Origin: an uncultured Clostridia bacterium
GTDB taxonomy: Bacteria > Bacillota > Clostridia > Christensenellales > Pumilibacteraceae
Direction of reading: 5' to 3'
Assembly (NCBI GenBank): GCA_944372345.1
Contig: CALVYT010000034.1
Coordinates: 1-55,454 of the forward strand
Length of the DNA stretch: 55,454 bases
The notes beneath the pieces are model-generated. The model was not told where the DNA came from. It ran no database searches and worked only from the letters and a program-made list of their open reading frames with translations. Numbering within the stretch: position 1 is the stretch's first letter; every line of letters begins with the position of its first letter. Of the stretch, positions 25,701 through 33,337 are shown piece by piece. The translations under genes and the position numbers were made by a program.

Positions 25701-26626
25701 GCCGCGACCACGGGACTCGCTTCCGAAGCGCCGTCATAGACGTGTTCGACGGTTATCGAAACGCCGACGCGCTCGTCGTAGTTATCGCTGAGTTCGGCTG
25801 CGGGAATGGTCACTTCCGTACCGATGGATTCGGACGCGTCCACGCCGGAGATCTTGGGAGTGGGAGCTTCGTTGTCGGTGAACGAGCTTTGCACCTGCAT
25901 CGTGTACTGCTCGGACATCACGTTCTTGCCGCCCGCGACCTGCGCGTAGTATGTGAAGAAGTAAGTTCCCAGCGTGTCCGCCGTCACTATCCTGTTATCA
26001 TCCGTCCACGAAGCGCCGCCCACTTCATACTCGGTCGACGTGCCGTCCGGCTCAGTCACACGGACGTAGATCCTGCTCTCGATCTCGTCGTTGCCGTCCA
26101 CGGGGAACCATTCCTCATCGTCCTCGTCGTAGTAGTAGAGCGTCGCACCCGGAAGGGTCACTTGCGCAGCGTCACCCGTCCCCCTCTGCTTATAGGAAGG
26201 GATGGACGAGCCGTAACCGTCCACTATGAACATAAATTCATAGTCCATATAGCATTCTATATTATAATAGTAGCTGCCCGACTTGCCACCGCTCGTAAAT
26301 TCATACGTCACGCGGTATATGCCCAGTTCGTCGGCGGGGAACGTATAGTTGCTGCCGCTCGCGGTGAGCCCTTCGGTCGTCGTCAGTTCAAGACCGCCCG
26401 GCGTTACTACCGTCAGTTCCGCACCCGATTCGGGTCCCGCAACGGTGGCGGTGCCGCCGTATTTGACGTAGTCGGTCACTTTGGTGTTGACCACGGCAGC
26501 CGCCTGTGCTCCCGCTGCGGAAGCAAAGGTAAACCCGCCGTAAGTCATAACCGTTGCGACGGCAAGAGCGAACGCAAGAACGAACGCAATGATTATCGCC
26601 GCGGTTTTCTTCGTGATTCTTGACAT
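22739..26626 (-). CDS. large surface-anchored Ig-like repeat protein
   Basis: 1295 residues. An N-terminal signal or anchor segment (about 9-38, AAIIIAFVLAFALAVATVM) is followed by at least six to eight beta-sandwich Ig/HYR-like units. These are recognisable by repeated strings such as YRVTYEF, YDLVYKAYDSSGNETA, DYSVTYTARDRVGNSST, VAAKATDDVGNVSEY, YMVVVRAFDAMGNST and YTVRYTVTDDAGNSS, many separated by SDTTAPVF-like linkers. A C-terminal membrane helix (about 1262-1284) and a basic tail RFRRRKPAGKKN act as stop-transfer; there is no LPXTG. Very acidic, Thr/Ser/Asn-rich. Probable role: cell-surface adhesion or glycan binding. Own promoter and terminator. Confidence 0.85.
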   Translation of the reverse strand: MSRITKKTAAIIIAFVLAFALAVATVMTYGGFTFASAAGAQAAAVVNTKVTDYVKYGGTATVAGPESGAELTVVTPGGLELTTTEGLTASGSNYTFPADELGIYRVTYEFTSGGKSGSYYYNIECYMDYEFMFIVDGYGSSIPSYKQRGTGDAAQVTLPGATLYYYDEDDEEWFPVDGNDEIESRIYVRVTEPDGTSTEYEVGGASWTDDNRIVTADTLGTYFFTYYAQVAGGKNVMSEQYTMQVQSSFTDNEAPTPKISGVDASESIGTEVTIPAAELSDNYDERVGVSITVEHVYDGASEASPVVAAVVDPVTGYVERDEAGNPLYYLADESDESRTTYSYGEDGERETTTDAAKAVVVTFDNNNFMSFYPTETGRYDLVYKAYDSSGNETAEYPYTIIVSDTTAPVFEEFESDLVPTRWGLGGVNRKWVSGDSGTETEEGVALDDLDVAFPIPELVDNNNADADLRVSFNVSDTDGRTLLSFTNIYATEYSASVRSTNPNYDGGKTYAFFRYWENDAYTVEGGMLKGEGVPENTYVLVEYDPITGEYTGHFNFALYNSSASKTGDYSVTYTARDRVGNSSTQSFNISVESSLTDVSAPRAEFDAPDYLVFREYEKDVTIDDVIFSDTRDSRLSVEYYLVYAPGDNDASYDGTGDVPAFDELLDGLTEYEGGTAAGTAGYIELDRTAGTNTLTLVNEGTGNELKVTNADGRDLTVTVADDEGYVYVAAKATDDVGNVSEYVVPVEVIPSSSFTSAPELTLGSQDVDGVAGEELLFGSATIAYSPALRDYTGFEIYVQRVMNADGDAVDENPLGDVSFETYRSNDGFTGQLANKIFIDNIRFTPSNTGTYMVVVRAFDAMGNSTVQMAFAEISAKGDDDNTGIVSASALPSTLEVGRTYELNDSYSGVSVPGASTNNYSLVRSISGGRMSLMGSEVTVYSAGYYEFADYAVEYVNSDTQTDNNLCAAIKYDYVNRNGDAPAEGNYAGVTTGGADYAYEGIASANKMLATKIVSASDTATATLEAQGAIPVYSQLYTNDSPAFVVLPNVSAYTSNGAATDISVQVTHADGATPKVYMAGDVIPSTYKDAFEQYCEDNDIDFVGNMAMFVPDDDGVYTVVYTAVINNMVSSDLLTFEVKAGDVIAPDFTAAVGVINGVTYPSDYSRPSASTGDSFDFASIDVKDDSSAGYSYEKVLIDPSGSTIATVTSRNLANSGTSYELSTSGNYTVRYTVTDDAGNSSYIQYTIVVTDSTGNVSSGAATVLAVVLIVVGVVLIAGVVIYFVRFRRRKPAGKKN

Positions 26627-26668
26627 GGATGTCTCCTTCGGTTTGTACTTGTTTACAATACTCCGTTA

Positions 26669-26698
26669 ATTATATTATAATGCGCTCGGAGTTGTCAA
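26669..26698 (-). promoter_or_regulatory. sigma-A-type promoter for the Ig-like surface protein
   Basis: Minus strand: TTGACA (26698-26693), 18-bp spacer, TATAAT (26674-26669). The leader of about 36 bases contains GGAG 7 bases before the ATG. Confidence 0.75.
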
Positions 26699-26740
26699 AC
26701 GAATTTTCGCTTTTTGTGAATTTTAATAATAAATTCGCGG

Positions 26741-28021
26741 TCAGGCGAGCACTCTTATAAGGCTTTCCACCTTGTTGGTGTCGTCCAGCTGCTCTATATC
26801 CGTCACGGACGCCTTAACGTCGCTTTCGAGCGCCGTATGGGTGAGGAATACGATGACCGCTCCGCTGCCGCCCGAGCGCTGCGAAACGCTCTCTATGCCG
26901 ACGTTATGCTTCGCGAACACCCCCGCGACCGCAGCCAGCACGCCGGGCACGTCCTTGACGGATACGGCGAGGTAATACTTGCTGCTGAAATCGCCCGTGA
27001 TCTCGATCCCGTCCGCGACCTTGCCGTCGTTGACGAAGTCGGAGTACAGCGGCGCGGCGGCTTTGGCGGCGTATACCACGTCGCTGACTATCGCGCTGCC
27101 CGTCGGGCGCGCGCCCGCTCCTCTGCCGTAGAACATCAGGTCGTCCACGAAGTCGCCGTTGACGTAAACGGCGTTGAACGAGCCGCCCACGCCCGCGAGA
27201 GGATGGGACGCGGGAACGAACGTCGGGTGCACGCGCGCCTCGATGACGTCGCCGCGGCGTTTGCCTATCGCAAGCAGCTTTATGCGGTAGCCGAGTTCGA
27301 GCCCCGTCTTTATGTCCGCCTTGGAGATCTTGGTTATGCCCTCGCGGTATATCGTCTGATAGGGCACGCAGGTGTGGAACGCGAGCGACGCGAGTATGGA
27401 CAGCTTATATGCCGCGTCGAAGCCCTCGACGTCCGCCGTCGGATTGAATTCGGCGTAGCCGAGCTGCTGCGCTTCTTTCAGCGCGTCGTGGTACCCCATT
27501 CCCTCTTCCGTCATTTTCGTCAGGATATAGTTCGTCGTACCGTTTATGATGCCGACTATGGAGTTGATATGGTTAGCCTGCAAGCCCTCCTGCAAAGCGC
27601 GGATGATGGGAACGCCGCCCACGCAGGACGCTTCGAAGTACAGCCCCGCGCCGCCCTTCTTCGCGGCGGCTTCGAGCGCGGGCCAATGCTTGGAAACGAG
27701 CTCCTTGTTCGCCGTGACCACGCTCTTGCCCGAGAGCAGCACTTTTTCGATAAACGTCTTTGCCGGCTCGACGCCGCCCATCGTTTCGACGACGATGCTT
27801 ATATCCTTGTCGGCGGCTATCTCGTCCACGCTCGAAGCCGCCGCGCTCTCGGGTATGCCGAAGCTGCGGATGCGTTCGAGGTCTTTGTCGAGCACCTTTT
27901 TGACGCGGAAGTCTATCCCCTGCGTGCGCAGCATAAATTCGCGGTTTTCGGTCAGTATCTCGTAAGTACCGCCTCCCACCGTGCCTATGCCCATGATTGC
28001 CACATTAACCGTCTTTGTCAT
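26741..28021 (-). CDS. hom: homoserine dehydrogenase with ACT domain
   Basis: 426 residues. It reduces aspartate semialdehyde to homoserine for threonine and methionine. The NAD(P) fold begins NVAIMGIGTVGGGTYEIL; the catalytic block is SVVTANKELV, FEASCVGGVPIIRAL and GIINGTTNYILTKM, with TADVEGFDAAYKL completing the site. The C-terminal ACT domain (about 345-426, YLAVSVKDVPGVLAAVAGVFAKHNVGI) suggests threonine feedback. It lies 53 bp after coaX with an AAAGGA ribosome site and is probably last in the 29924 operon. No convincing terminator is visible in 26640-26740. Confidence 0.96.
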   Translation of the reverse strand: MTKTVNVAIMGIGTVGGGTYEILTENREFMLRTQGIDFRVKKVLDKDLERIRSFGIPESAAASSVDEIAADKDISIVVETMGGVEPAKTFIEKVLLSGKSVVTANKELVSKHWPALEAAAKKGGAGLYFEASCVGGVPIIRALQEGLQANHINSIVGIINGTTNYILTKMTEEGMGYHDALKEAQQLGYAEFNPTADVEGFDAAYKLSILASLAFHTCVPYQTIYREGITKISKADIKTGLELGYRIKLLAIGKRRGDVIEARVHPTFVPASHPLAGVGGSFNAVYVNGDFVDDLMFYGRGAGARPTGSAIVSDVVYAAKAAAPLYSDFVNDGKVADGIEITGDFSSKYYLAVSVKDVPGVLAAVAGVFAKHNVGIESVSQRSGGSGAVIVFLTHTALESDVKASVTDIEQLDDTNKVESLIRVLA

Positions 28022-28074
28022 AGATGTATGTCCTTTGAAATTATTCGTAATTGTCGCGTCAGAACCGCCGCGCG

Positions 28075-28842
28075 TCAGGCGTTGAGCTTATATATTATGT
28101 TCAGCCCGCGCAGAGTCAGCGTCCTGTCTATCACGTCGATGACGTCGCTGTTATTGTATATCAGTTCGCTGAGCCCGCCCGTCGCGATGACTTTCGCCGA
28201 CGTAAAGCCCGTTTCTTCGCGGAGCAGCCGCACTATGCGCTCCGCCATACCGATATATCCCTGTATCAGTCCCGACTGCATATTGGTTATCGTATTCTTT
28301 CCCAGCACTTTCGGAGGGAGCACGAGTTCTACCTCTGGCAGCTTCGCCGCCGACGTCGACAGCGCTTCCGCCGCGCTTTTCAGTCCGTGACCTATCGCGC
28401 CGCCGAGAAATTCGCCCTTTTCGCCGATGACGTTGAACGTCGTCGCCGTGCCGCAGTCTATCGTTATGCACGGACCGCCGTAGGTGTAATACGCCGCCAC
28501 GGAATTGACTATTCTGTCCGCGCCCACTTCCTTCGGGTTGTCGTACTTTATGTTGATGCCCGTCTTTATGCCCGAGCCGACCACGAGCGGTTTCATCCCG
28601 AGATAGTAATCGCAGGCGTGTTCGAACGTGTAATTCATACCCGGATTGACGGAGGACATTATCGCCCCCGTGACGTCGCCCGGAGAAATGCCGCCCGAAC
28701 GCAGTCTGCCGACTATATCCATTCCGTACTCGTCGCCCGTGCGCCCCTGCAAAGTGGACAGCCGAAGCGACTGCACGAGCTTGTCCGAATCGAACACTCC
28801 TATTTTGATATTGGTATTTCCTATGTCTATCGCAAGCAGCAT
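28075..28842 (-). CDS. coaX: type III pantothenate kinase
   Basis: 255 residues. It phosphorylates pantothenate in the first step of CoA synthesis. The ASKHA-fold motifs are clear: LLAIDIGNTNIKIGVF (phosphate 1), DRIVNSVAAYYTYGGPCITIDCGTATT (catalytic Asp and phosphate 2) and GGAIGHGLKSAAEAL. The ATG is shared with the stop of the upstream membrane protein (TAATG at 28842), so the two are coupled. The window also holds the last CoA enzyme, as a QueH-CoaE fusion about 12 kb away. Confidence 0.95.
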   Translation of the reverse strand: MLLAIDIGNTNIKIGVFDSDKLVQSLRLSTLQGRTGDEYGMDIVGRLRSGGISPGDVTGAIMSSVNPGMNYTFEHACDYYLGMKPLVVGSGIKTGINIKYDNPKEVGADRIVNSVAAYYTYGGPCITIDCGTATTFNVIGEKGEFLGGAIGHGLKSAAEALSTSAAKLPEVELVLPPKVLGKNTITNMQSGLIQGYIGMAERIVRLLREETGFTSAKVIATGGLSELIYNNSDVIDVIDRTLTLRGLNIIYKLNA

Positions 28843-29786
28843 TACCCGTTACCCGCCTTTTCGTCCTTTTCCGCGCCGCAGTCTTTCGTTCCGCCGCCGG
28901 GGCCTTTCGTTCCGTCTTCGTCCCCGCGATCGGGCGCGTTCTGTCCGCCCGCGCTCTTATCCTCTCCGCTCCTGCCGCGCGGCAGACCGTCGACGTCCAG
29001 CCGCAGACCCCTGCGCACGCCGATCGTCACGAACGGGGTCACTATCGTCGCGGCGAGCAGTTCGGGAAGGAAGTTTATCAGCATCAGCGCGGCGTATACG
29101 TCGGCGAGCGAGCCGTAAGTGCCGGGAGCGGCGAACAGATACATCATCGGCAGCACGAGCGCGGTGTTCGCCACCGCCGTGAAGAACGCCCCCACCGACA
29201 GCGCGAAATGCTCCCGCCCGCGCTTTCCGCCTTTGCCGTACTTTCTCACGCCGCAAGCCGTCGCAAAGCCGATCAGGAACAGTTCGGCGAGCACGATGAG
29301 CCAGAGCAGGACGAAAAACAGAGCGGCGTTCAGGGCGGAGCGCGCGAAAATTATATAGACGGCGGCTCCTCCCGCGCCGAGCGCCGCGAGTATCACGGAA
29401 ACGGGAAACGGGAAACGCGTCTTTTCCGCCGCCAGAGCCAGACCTTTCGCCGCCAGACCCGCGAGGCGGTATGCGCCGTACCCGACGATACCGACGAACA
29501 GGCGCGGGACCACGGAAACGAGCGGGTTCTGAAACAGCGGGCTCGGAAATATGAACGCGAATATAAACGACGATATTCCGAAGAACGCGCCCGCGGCTAT
29601 CGAATAAAAGAAATTGCGGTACAGCGTCGCCGAAAGCGTCACGCACACGAGCGAGCACACCGCGAGCGACGCGCCGTATATCTGCGACAGCCCGAACGAA
29701 TACGATTTGTCGACGAGCGTCGCGACGACGATGACCGCCGCCATGATACCGAGCGTCGCGACGACGCCCGTTGCTTTTTTGTTCAT
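28842..29786 (-). CDS. ECF transporter S component, probably for pantothenate
   Basis: 314 residues with about six to seven membrane segments. The internal segment FYSIAAGAFFGISSFIFAFIFPSPLFQNPLVSVVPRLFVG matches the helix-loop pattern of vitamin S components. A hydrophilic Gly/Asp/Lys-rich tail (about 265-314) is unusual for the family. Its stop codon overlaps the coaX start, so coupling to pantothenate kinase makes pantothenate the likely substrate (inference). EcfA and EcfT are not in the window. ATG start; leader of about 110 bases from promoter 29896-29924. Confidence 0.75.
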   Translation of the reverse strand: MNKKATGVVATLGIMAAVIVVATLVDKSYSFGLSQIYGASLAVCSLVCVTLSATLYRNFFYSIAAGAFFGISSFIFAFIFPSPLFQNPLVSVVPRLFVGIVGYGAYRLAGLAAKGLALAAEKTRFPFPVSVILAALGAGGAAVYIIFARSALNAALFFVLLWLIVLAELFLIGFATACGVRKYGKGGKRGREHFALSVGAFFTAVANTALVLPMMYLFAAPGTYGSLADVYAALMLINFLPELLAATIVTPFVTIGVRRGLRLDVDGLPRGRSGEDKSAGGQNAPDRGDEDGTKGPGGGTKDCGAEKDEKAGNG

Positions 29787-29895
29787 TGTTCTGCCTCCGT
29801 CGGACCCGAAAACGGTGCCCGCAGCGTTATGAGATTTTACCGTCGGCTGCGTCCGGGAGATCCGTGACGCGCCGCGCGCACTCCGCGCTTATGCT

Positions 29896-29924
29896 ATTTT
29901 ATCATTTTTCGGCGGCAATGGCAA
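29896..29924 (-). promoter_or_regulatory. sigma-A-type promoter for the S component-coaX-hom operon
   Basis: Minus strand: TTGCCA (29924-29919), 17-bp spacer, TAAAAT (29901-29896). Confidence 0.75.
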
Positions 29925-29971
29925 GCGAATGGAGTATGTTTTTCCGCGCCGCGCTGCTGCGGCAAAGGAAA

Positions 29972-30001
29972 AGGCGCGCTCCCCCTTTCGGAAACGCGCC
30001 T
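29972..30001 (-). terminator. intrinsic terminator after the Cys-rich gene
   Basis: Arms AGGCGCG and CGCGCCT around a 16-base loop. On the minus strand it is followed by TTTCCTTTT. Confidence 0.75.
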
Positions 30002-30037
30002 CAGGTCTTTTGTTGAAAGCGTGCGCCGGTATGTACT

Positions 30038-30229
30038 TTATTTGCAGCAGCAGTCGTTCTTGCAGCATCCGCAGCAGGACATCAGCAGCCATAAGAATAC
30101 GAGATCGCAGCAGTCTATCTTCTTTTCGCAGCCGCAACCGCATCCGCATCCGCCGCCCGAGCCGCCGCAGCAGCACAGGAGCAGCAGTATGACGAATATG
30201 TCGTTGCAACCGCAACCCTGATTGAACAT
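30038..30229 (-). CDS. very cysteine-rich small membrane-type protein
   Basis: 63 residues, 18 of them Cys. A short head (MFNQGCGCND) leads to a hydrophobic stretch (IFVILLLLCCC), a Gly-Cys run (GGCGCGCGCE), a second hydrophobic stretch (LVFLWLLMSCC) and a Cys/Lys tail. GGGAGG lies about 9 bases before the ATG and a terminator follows, so it looks like a genuine gene. Similar short Cys/Gly/hydrophobic proteins occur widely in Clostridia without a known role; metal binding or disulfide-linked surface assembly is possible. The nearest upstream promoter is not clear. Confidence 0.75.
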   Translation of the reverse strand: MFNQGCGCNDIFVILLLLCCCGGSGGGCGCGCGCEKKIDCCDLVFLWLLMSCCGCCKNDCCCK

Positions 30230-30449
30230 CCTTTGTTCCCTCCCTTTCGTTTTTCGGATCCTTCGTCCGTCGATCTCGCCCTTGCCCGCCGCTTGCGGCG
30301 ACGTCTTTCCGCAGCGGCGGCGGGGGCTTTCCTCTCGGGTGCGCCTTCGATTTCTTCTTCGGTCGGAGGATATCCTACTTCATAGTATTGCCGCGGGCAA
30401 AATAATGTTACGCGACATAGTATGTTTTTTACGTCGACGCGCCGCACGC
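30230..30449. other. intergenic stretch with residual coding signal
   Basis: On the minus strand, about 30395-30230 reads as a plausible but start-less frame (QYYEVGYPPTEEEIEGAPE, then an Arg/Ala-rich part). It runs on in another frame over the Cys-rich gene to 30115. No ribosome site or ATG suits it beyond a weak one at 30465. It could be a decayed gene or a leader. The rest holds only the upstream part of the glyQS promoter. Confidence 0.35.
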
Positions 30450-30478
30450 TTGACAGCAGGCGCATATTCTGCTATTAT
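30450..30478 (+). promoter_or_regulatory. sigma-A-type promoter for glyQS
   Basis: TTGACA (30450-30455), 17-bp spacer, TATTAT (30473-30478). The leader is about 25 bases, too short for a T-box. Confidence 0.8.
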
Positions 30479-30509
30479 ATTACGGCAATAATCAAACGGA
30501 GACGAAACA

Positions 30510-31877
30510 ATGAAAGCTACTATGGACAAGCTCGTAAATCTCTGCAAGGGTCGCGGCATCATCTACCCCGGCAGCGAGATCTACGGCGGCATGGGAAACA
30601 CCTGGGACTACGGTCCCGTCGGCGTGGAGATAAAGAACAATATCAAACGCGCCTGGTGGAAGAGATTCGTGCAGGAGAGCGACAACTCCTACGGCGTGGA
30701 CGCGGCGATACTTATGAACAGCCGCGTATGGGAAGCGAGCGGGCATACGACCTCGTTCTCCGACCCCAAGATGGACTGCAAGTTCTGCAAGACGCGCCAC
30801 CGCGCGGACAACCTCATCGAAGCGCATTCCAAAGGCAAGGTCAATCCCGACACGATGACCAACGAGGAAATGGAAGCGTATATCCGCGAACACCACGTCA
30901 CCTGCCCCAAGTGCGGCAAGAGCGACTTCACCCCCATACGCACGTTCAACCTTATGTTTGAAACGAGCAGAGGCGTTACCGAAGAGGGACAGAACGTCGT
31001 CTATCTCCGCCCCGAAACGGCGCAGGGCGAGTTCGTGAACTTCCTCAACGTACAGCGCACGACGCGCACCAAAGTCCCGTTCGGCATAGGACAGATCGGC
31101 AAGGCTTTCAGAAACGAGATAACCCCGGGCAACTTCATCTTCCGCACGATCGAGTTCGAGCAGATGGAGCACCAGTGGTTCTGCAAGAAGGGCACGGACG
31201 GAGAGTGGTACGACTACTATAAAAAGGCGGCGTGGGACTTCCTCGTCGACCTCGGCTTCGACCCCTCGCACCTGCGCTATAAGGATCACGACAAACTCGC
31301 GCACTACGCGAAAGCGGCGTGCGACATACAGTACCTGTTCCCCATCGGTTGGAGCGAGCTGAACGGCATACACAACCGCACGGACTACGATCTCTCCCGC
31401 CACTCCGAGTTTTCGGGCAAGAATATGGAATACGCCGATCCCGTTACGGGAGAAAAGTACATCCCCTACGTCATCGAATACTCCATCGGCGCGGACAGAC
31501 TGATGCTCGCCGCGCTCACCGAAGCGTACGACGAAGAACTGCTGGATAACGGCGAGACCCGCATCGTAATGCATTTCAGCCCCGCGATCGCGGCATATAA
31601 AGCCGCCGTGCTCCCGTTGCAAAAGAATCTCGGCGAGCGCGCCCGCGCGATATACAGGCGGCTTGCCAAATCCTTTATGTGCACCTACGACGAAGCCGGC
31701 TCCATCGGCAAGCGTTACCGCCGCCAGGACGAGATAGGCACGCCGTACTGCGTCACCGTCGACTTCGACACCGAAAAGGACGGCACCGTGACCGTGCGCG
31801 ACCGCGACAGCATGCAGCAGATCAGGATAGACGCGGACAAGCTCGAAGAGTATATATCAGATAAGATCAGATTCTGA
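30510..31877 (+). CDS. glyQS: glycyl-tRNA synthetase, single-chain (alpha2) type
   Basis: 455 residues, normal for the GlyQS class II enzyme. GRGIIYPGSEIYGGMGNTWDYGP starts the protein. Motif 1 and 2 regions, RPETAQGEFVNF and FGIGQIGKAFRNEITPGNFIFRTIEFEQMEHQWF, are intact; motif 3 is YVIEYSIGADRL. The C-terminal anticodon domain begins HFSPAIAAYKAAVLPL and ends YCVTVDFDTEKDGTVTVRDRDS. CGGAG sits 9 bases before the ATG. The downstream membrane-protein gene starts 2 bases after the stop. Confidence 0.97.
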   Translation: MKATMDKLVNLCKGRGIIYPGSEIYGGMGNTWDYGPVGVEIKNNIKRAWWKRFVQESDNSYGVDAAILMNSRVWEASGHTTSFSDPKMDCKFCKTRHRADNLIEAHSKGKVNPDTMTNEEMEAYIREHHVTCPKCGKSDFTPIRTFNLMFETSRGVTEEGQNVVYLRPETAQGEFVNFLNVQRTTRTKVPFGIGQIGKAFRNEITPGNFIFRTIEFEQMEHQWFCKKGTDGEWYDYYKKAAWDFLVDLGFDPSHLRYKDHDKLAHYAKAACDIQYLFPIGWSELNGIHNRTDYDLSRHSEFSGKNMEYADPVTGEKYIPYVIEYSIGADRLMLAALTEAYDEELLDNGETRIVMHFSPAIAAYKAAVLPLQKNLGERARAIYRRLAKSFMCTYDEAGSIGKRYRRQDEIGTPYCVTVDFDTEKDGTVTVRDRDSMQQIRIDADKLEEYISDKIRF

Positions 31878-31879
31878 AA

Positions 31880-32509
31880 ATGACGAACCGCAAGAGTAAA
31901 AAAACGACGGAGATCGACGCGTTCGATCCCGTCGTTTACGGCAGCGGAGAGCTTGCGTTCATCCGTTCGGAAAACGGTAAGTTCTCCTCCCTCGCCGAAG
32001 CGGACGAATACCTCCGCGCGCTCTCGCCCGAGCCGGACAGAGAAAGACGGATGACGGATTTCTTTCTCGACGGCTACGACGTTACGGCGCTTGCCGCGGC
32101 GCGGCTGTTTTTCCCGCTCTTTGCCGTCGTCGTGATACTGTTCGGCATATTCCTCGAACCGATGTGTTTTATCATTCTCGCGCCGGCCGCCTTTTTTACG
32201 GCGTTGGGATTCGCAGTCCCCGCTTATTACTCGAAAAAAGCGCAGAAATGCGACGAGGTATTCGATCGGGGCGCGCTGCGCTGCGCCGTGCCGCTGCGAA
32301 TAAAACGCGGCAGGTTCAAGACCCGCCTGACGTATGCGTTCCTCTCCGGCGGCAAAGAGATCGTGCATTCGCGCAATTTCGTAACGGACGACGACGATCT
32401 GCAACGGCTTTACGGAGCGGCGGTCATCGTCGTAGCATACGACGAAAGTATAAGCCGATCGATCTCCGTGCCCGTCATACCGATAACGGCAAACGATCCG
32501 AAGCGATAA
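31880..32509 (+). CDS. two-pass membrane protein of unknown function
   Basis: 209 residues. A hydrophilic N-terminal region (1-68) is followed by two close hydrophobic segments (about 70-92 and 94-115, LFFPLFAVVVILFGIFLEPMCFIILAPAAFF) and a basic, probably cytoplasmic C-terminal domain. No family recognised. The ATG is 2 bases after the glyQS stop, so it is translated from the same mRNA, which ends at terminator 32506-32545. Confidence 0.75.
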   Translation: MTNRKSKKTTEIDAFDPVVYGSGELAFIRSENGKFSSLAEADEYLRALSPEPDRERRMTDFFLDGYDVTALAAARLFFPLFAVVVILFGIFLEPMCFIILAPAAFFTALGFAVPAYYSKKAQKCDEVFDRGALRCAVPLRIKRGRFKTRLTYAFLSGGKEIVHSRNFVTDDDDLQRLYGAAVIVVAYDESISRSISVPVIPITANDPKR

Positions 32510-32545
32510 AAAAATCCCGAAGCGCACTTCGGGATTTTTTTATGC
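32506..32545. terminator. strong bidirectional terminator
   Basis: Perfect arms AAAATCCCGAAG and CTTCGGGATTTT with a 4-base CGCA loop, A-rich before and T-rich after. It serves the glyQS operon (plus) and dapB (minus). Confidence 0.93.
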
Positions 32546-32586
32546 AGACCGCCGCTGCGGATATAACCGCACGGCGGGATCCTCGT

Positions 32587-33336
32587 TCAGCCGCGTTTTC
32601 CCGCGGCGATATAATCGTTCATATCGTATGTACCCGGCTCTTTGCCGATCAGGAACGCCGCGGCTCTGACCGCGCCGACGGCGAAAATATTGCGCGAGAG
32701 CGCTGTGTGTTTTATCTCCACTATCTCGTCCTCGCCGATGAACATAACAGTATGCTCGCCCACTATCGTGCCGCCGCGCACGGCATGCACGCCTATGTCG
32801 CCCTTTTCGCGTCTGCACTCGCCCTGTCTGCCGTAAACTTCGCGCGGCTCGTAGGGCAGCCCTTTTTTGACGGCTTCGAGCATCTGCAAAGCCGTGCCGG
32901 ACGGAGCGTCCACCTTGCGGTTGTGGTGAGCTTCGACGATCTCAACGTCGAACCCGCCGAGCGCGGACGCGAGCGCGGGAAGCACGCTCTCCACGACGTT
33001 GACCCCGAGGCTCATATTCGCCGAGCGGAACACGGGGACTTTTTCCGCGAGCGCGGCGATCTTTGCAAGCTGCTCTTCCGCGTAGCCCGTGGTCGCGAGC
33101 ACCGCGGGGACTTTGCGCGCTTCGGCGAGCGCGATCACCCCGTCAAGCGACGCGGGACGGGAAAAGTCTATGATTACGTCGAACGCGACGTCCACATCCG
33201 CAGCTTTCGCGAACACGGGATATTTCCCGCCGGGGGTTATATCCAGACCGCCCGCGACTTCTATTCCCTCTCTTTCGGCGCAGGCGCATATCGCCCCGCC
33301 CATCTTTCCGTTTATTCCGACTATGAATATCTTCAT
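32587..33336 (-). CDS. dapB: 4-hydroxy-tetrahydrodipicolinate reductase
   Basis: 249 residues. NAD(P)H-dependent step of lysine and meso-diaminopimelate synthesis. The Rossmann start is IFIVGINGKMGGAI. IIDFSRPASL and VPAVLATTGY line the cofactor site, and the DapB signature EIVEAHHNRKVDAPSGTAL carries the catalytic His pair and Lys. GEHTVMFIGEDEIVEI is further family sequence. The ATG is 1 base after the stop of the GH95 gene, an unusual partner for a lysine-pathway gene. Terminator 32506-32545 follows. Confidence 0.96.
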   Translation of the reverse strand: MKIFIVGINGKMGGAICACAEREGIEVAGGLDITPGGKYPVFAKAADVDVAFDVIIDFSRPASLDGVIALAEARKVPAVLATTGYAEEQLAKIAALAEKVPVFRSANMSLGVNVVESVLPALASALGGFDVEIVEAHHNRKVDAPSGTALQMLEAVKKGLPYEPREVYGRQGECRREKGDIGVHAVRGGTIVGEHTVMFIGEDEIVEIKHTALSRNIFAVGAVRAAAFLIGKEPGTYDMNDYIAAGKRG

Positions 33337-33337
33337 T

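Noticed and set aside
26700..26740. Terminator after hom
   Set aside because: Only a short AT-only pairing (GAATTT/AAATTC) with no T-run; too weak to annotate.
30479..30509. T-box or glycine riboswitch before glyQS
   Set aside because: The promoter leaves only about 25 bases of leader.
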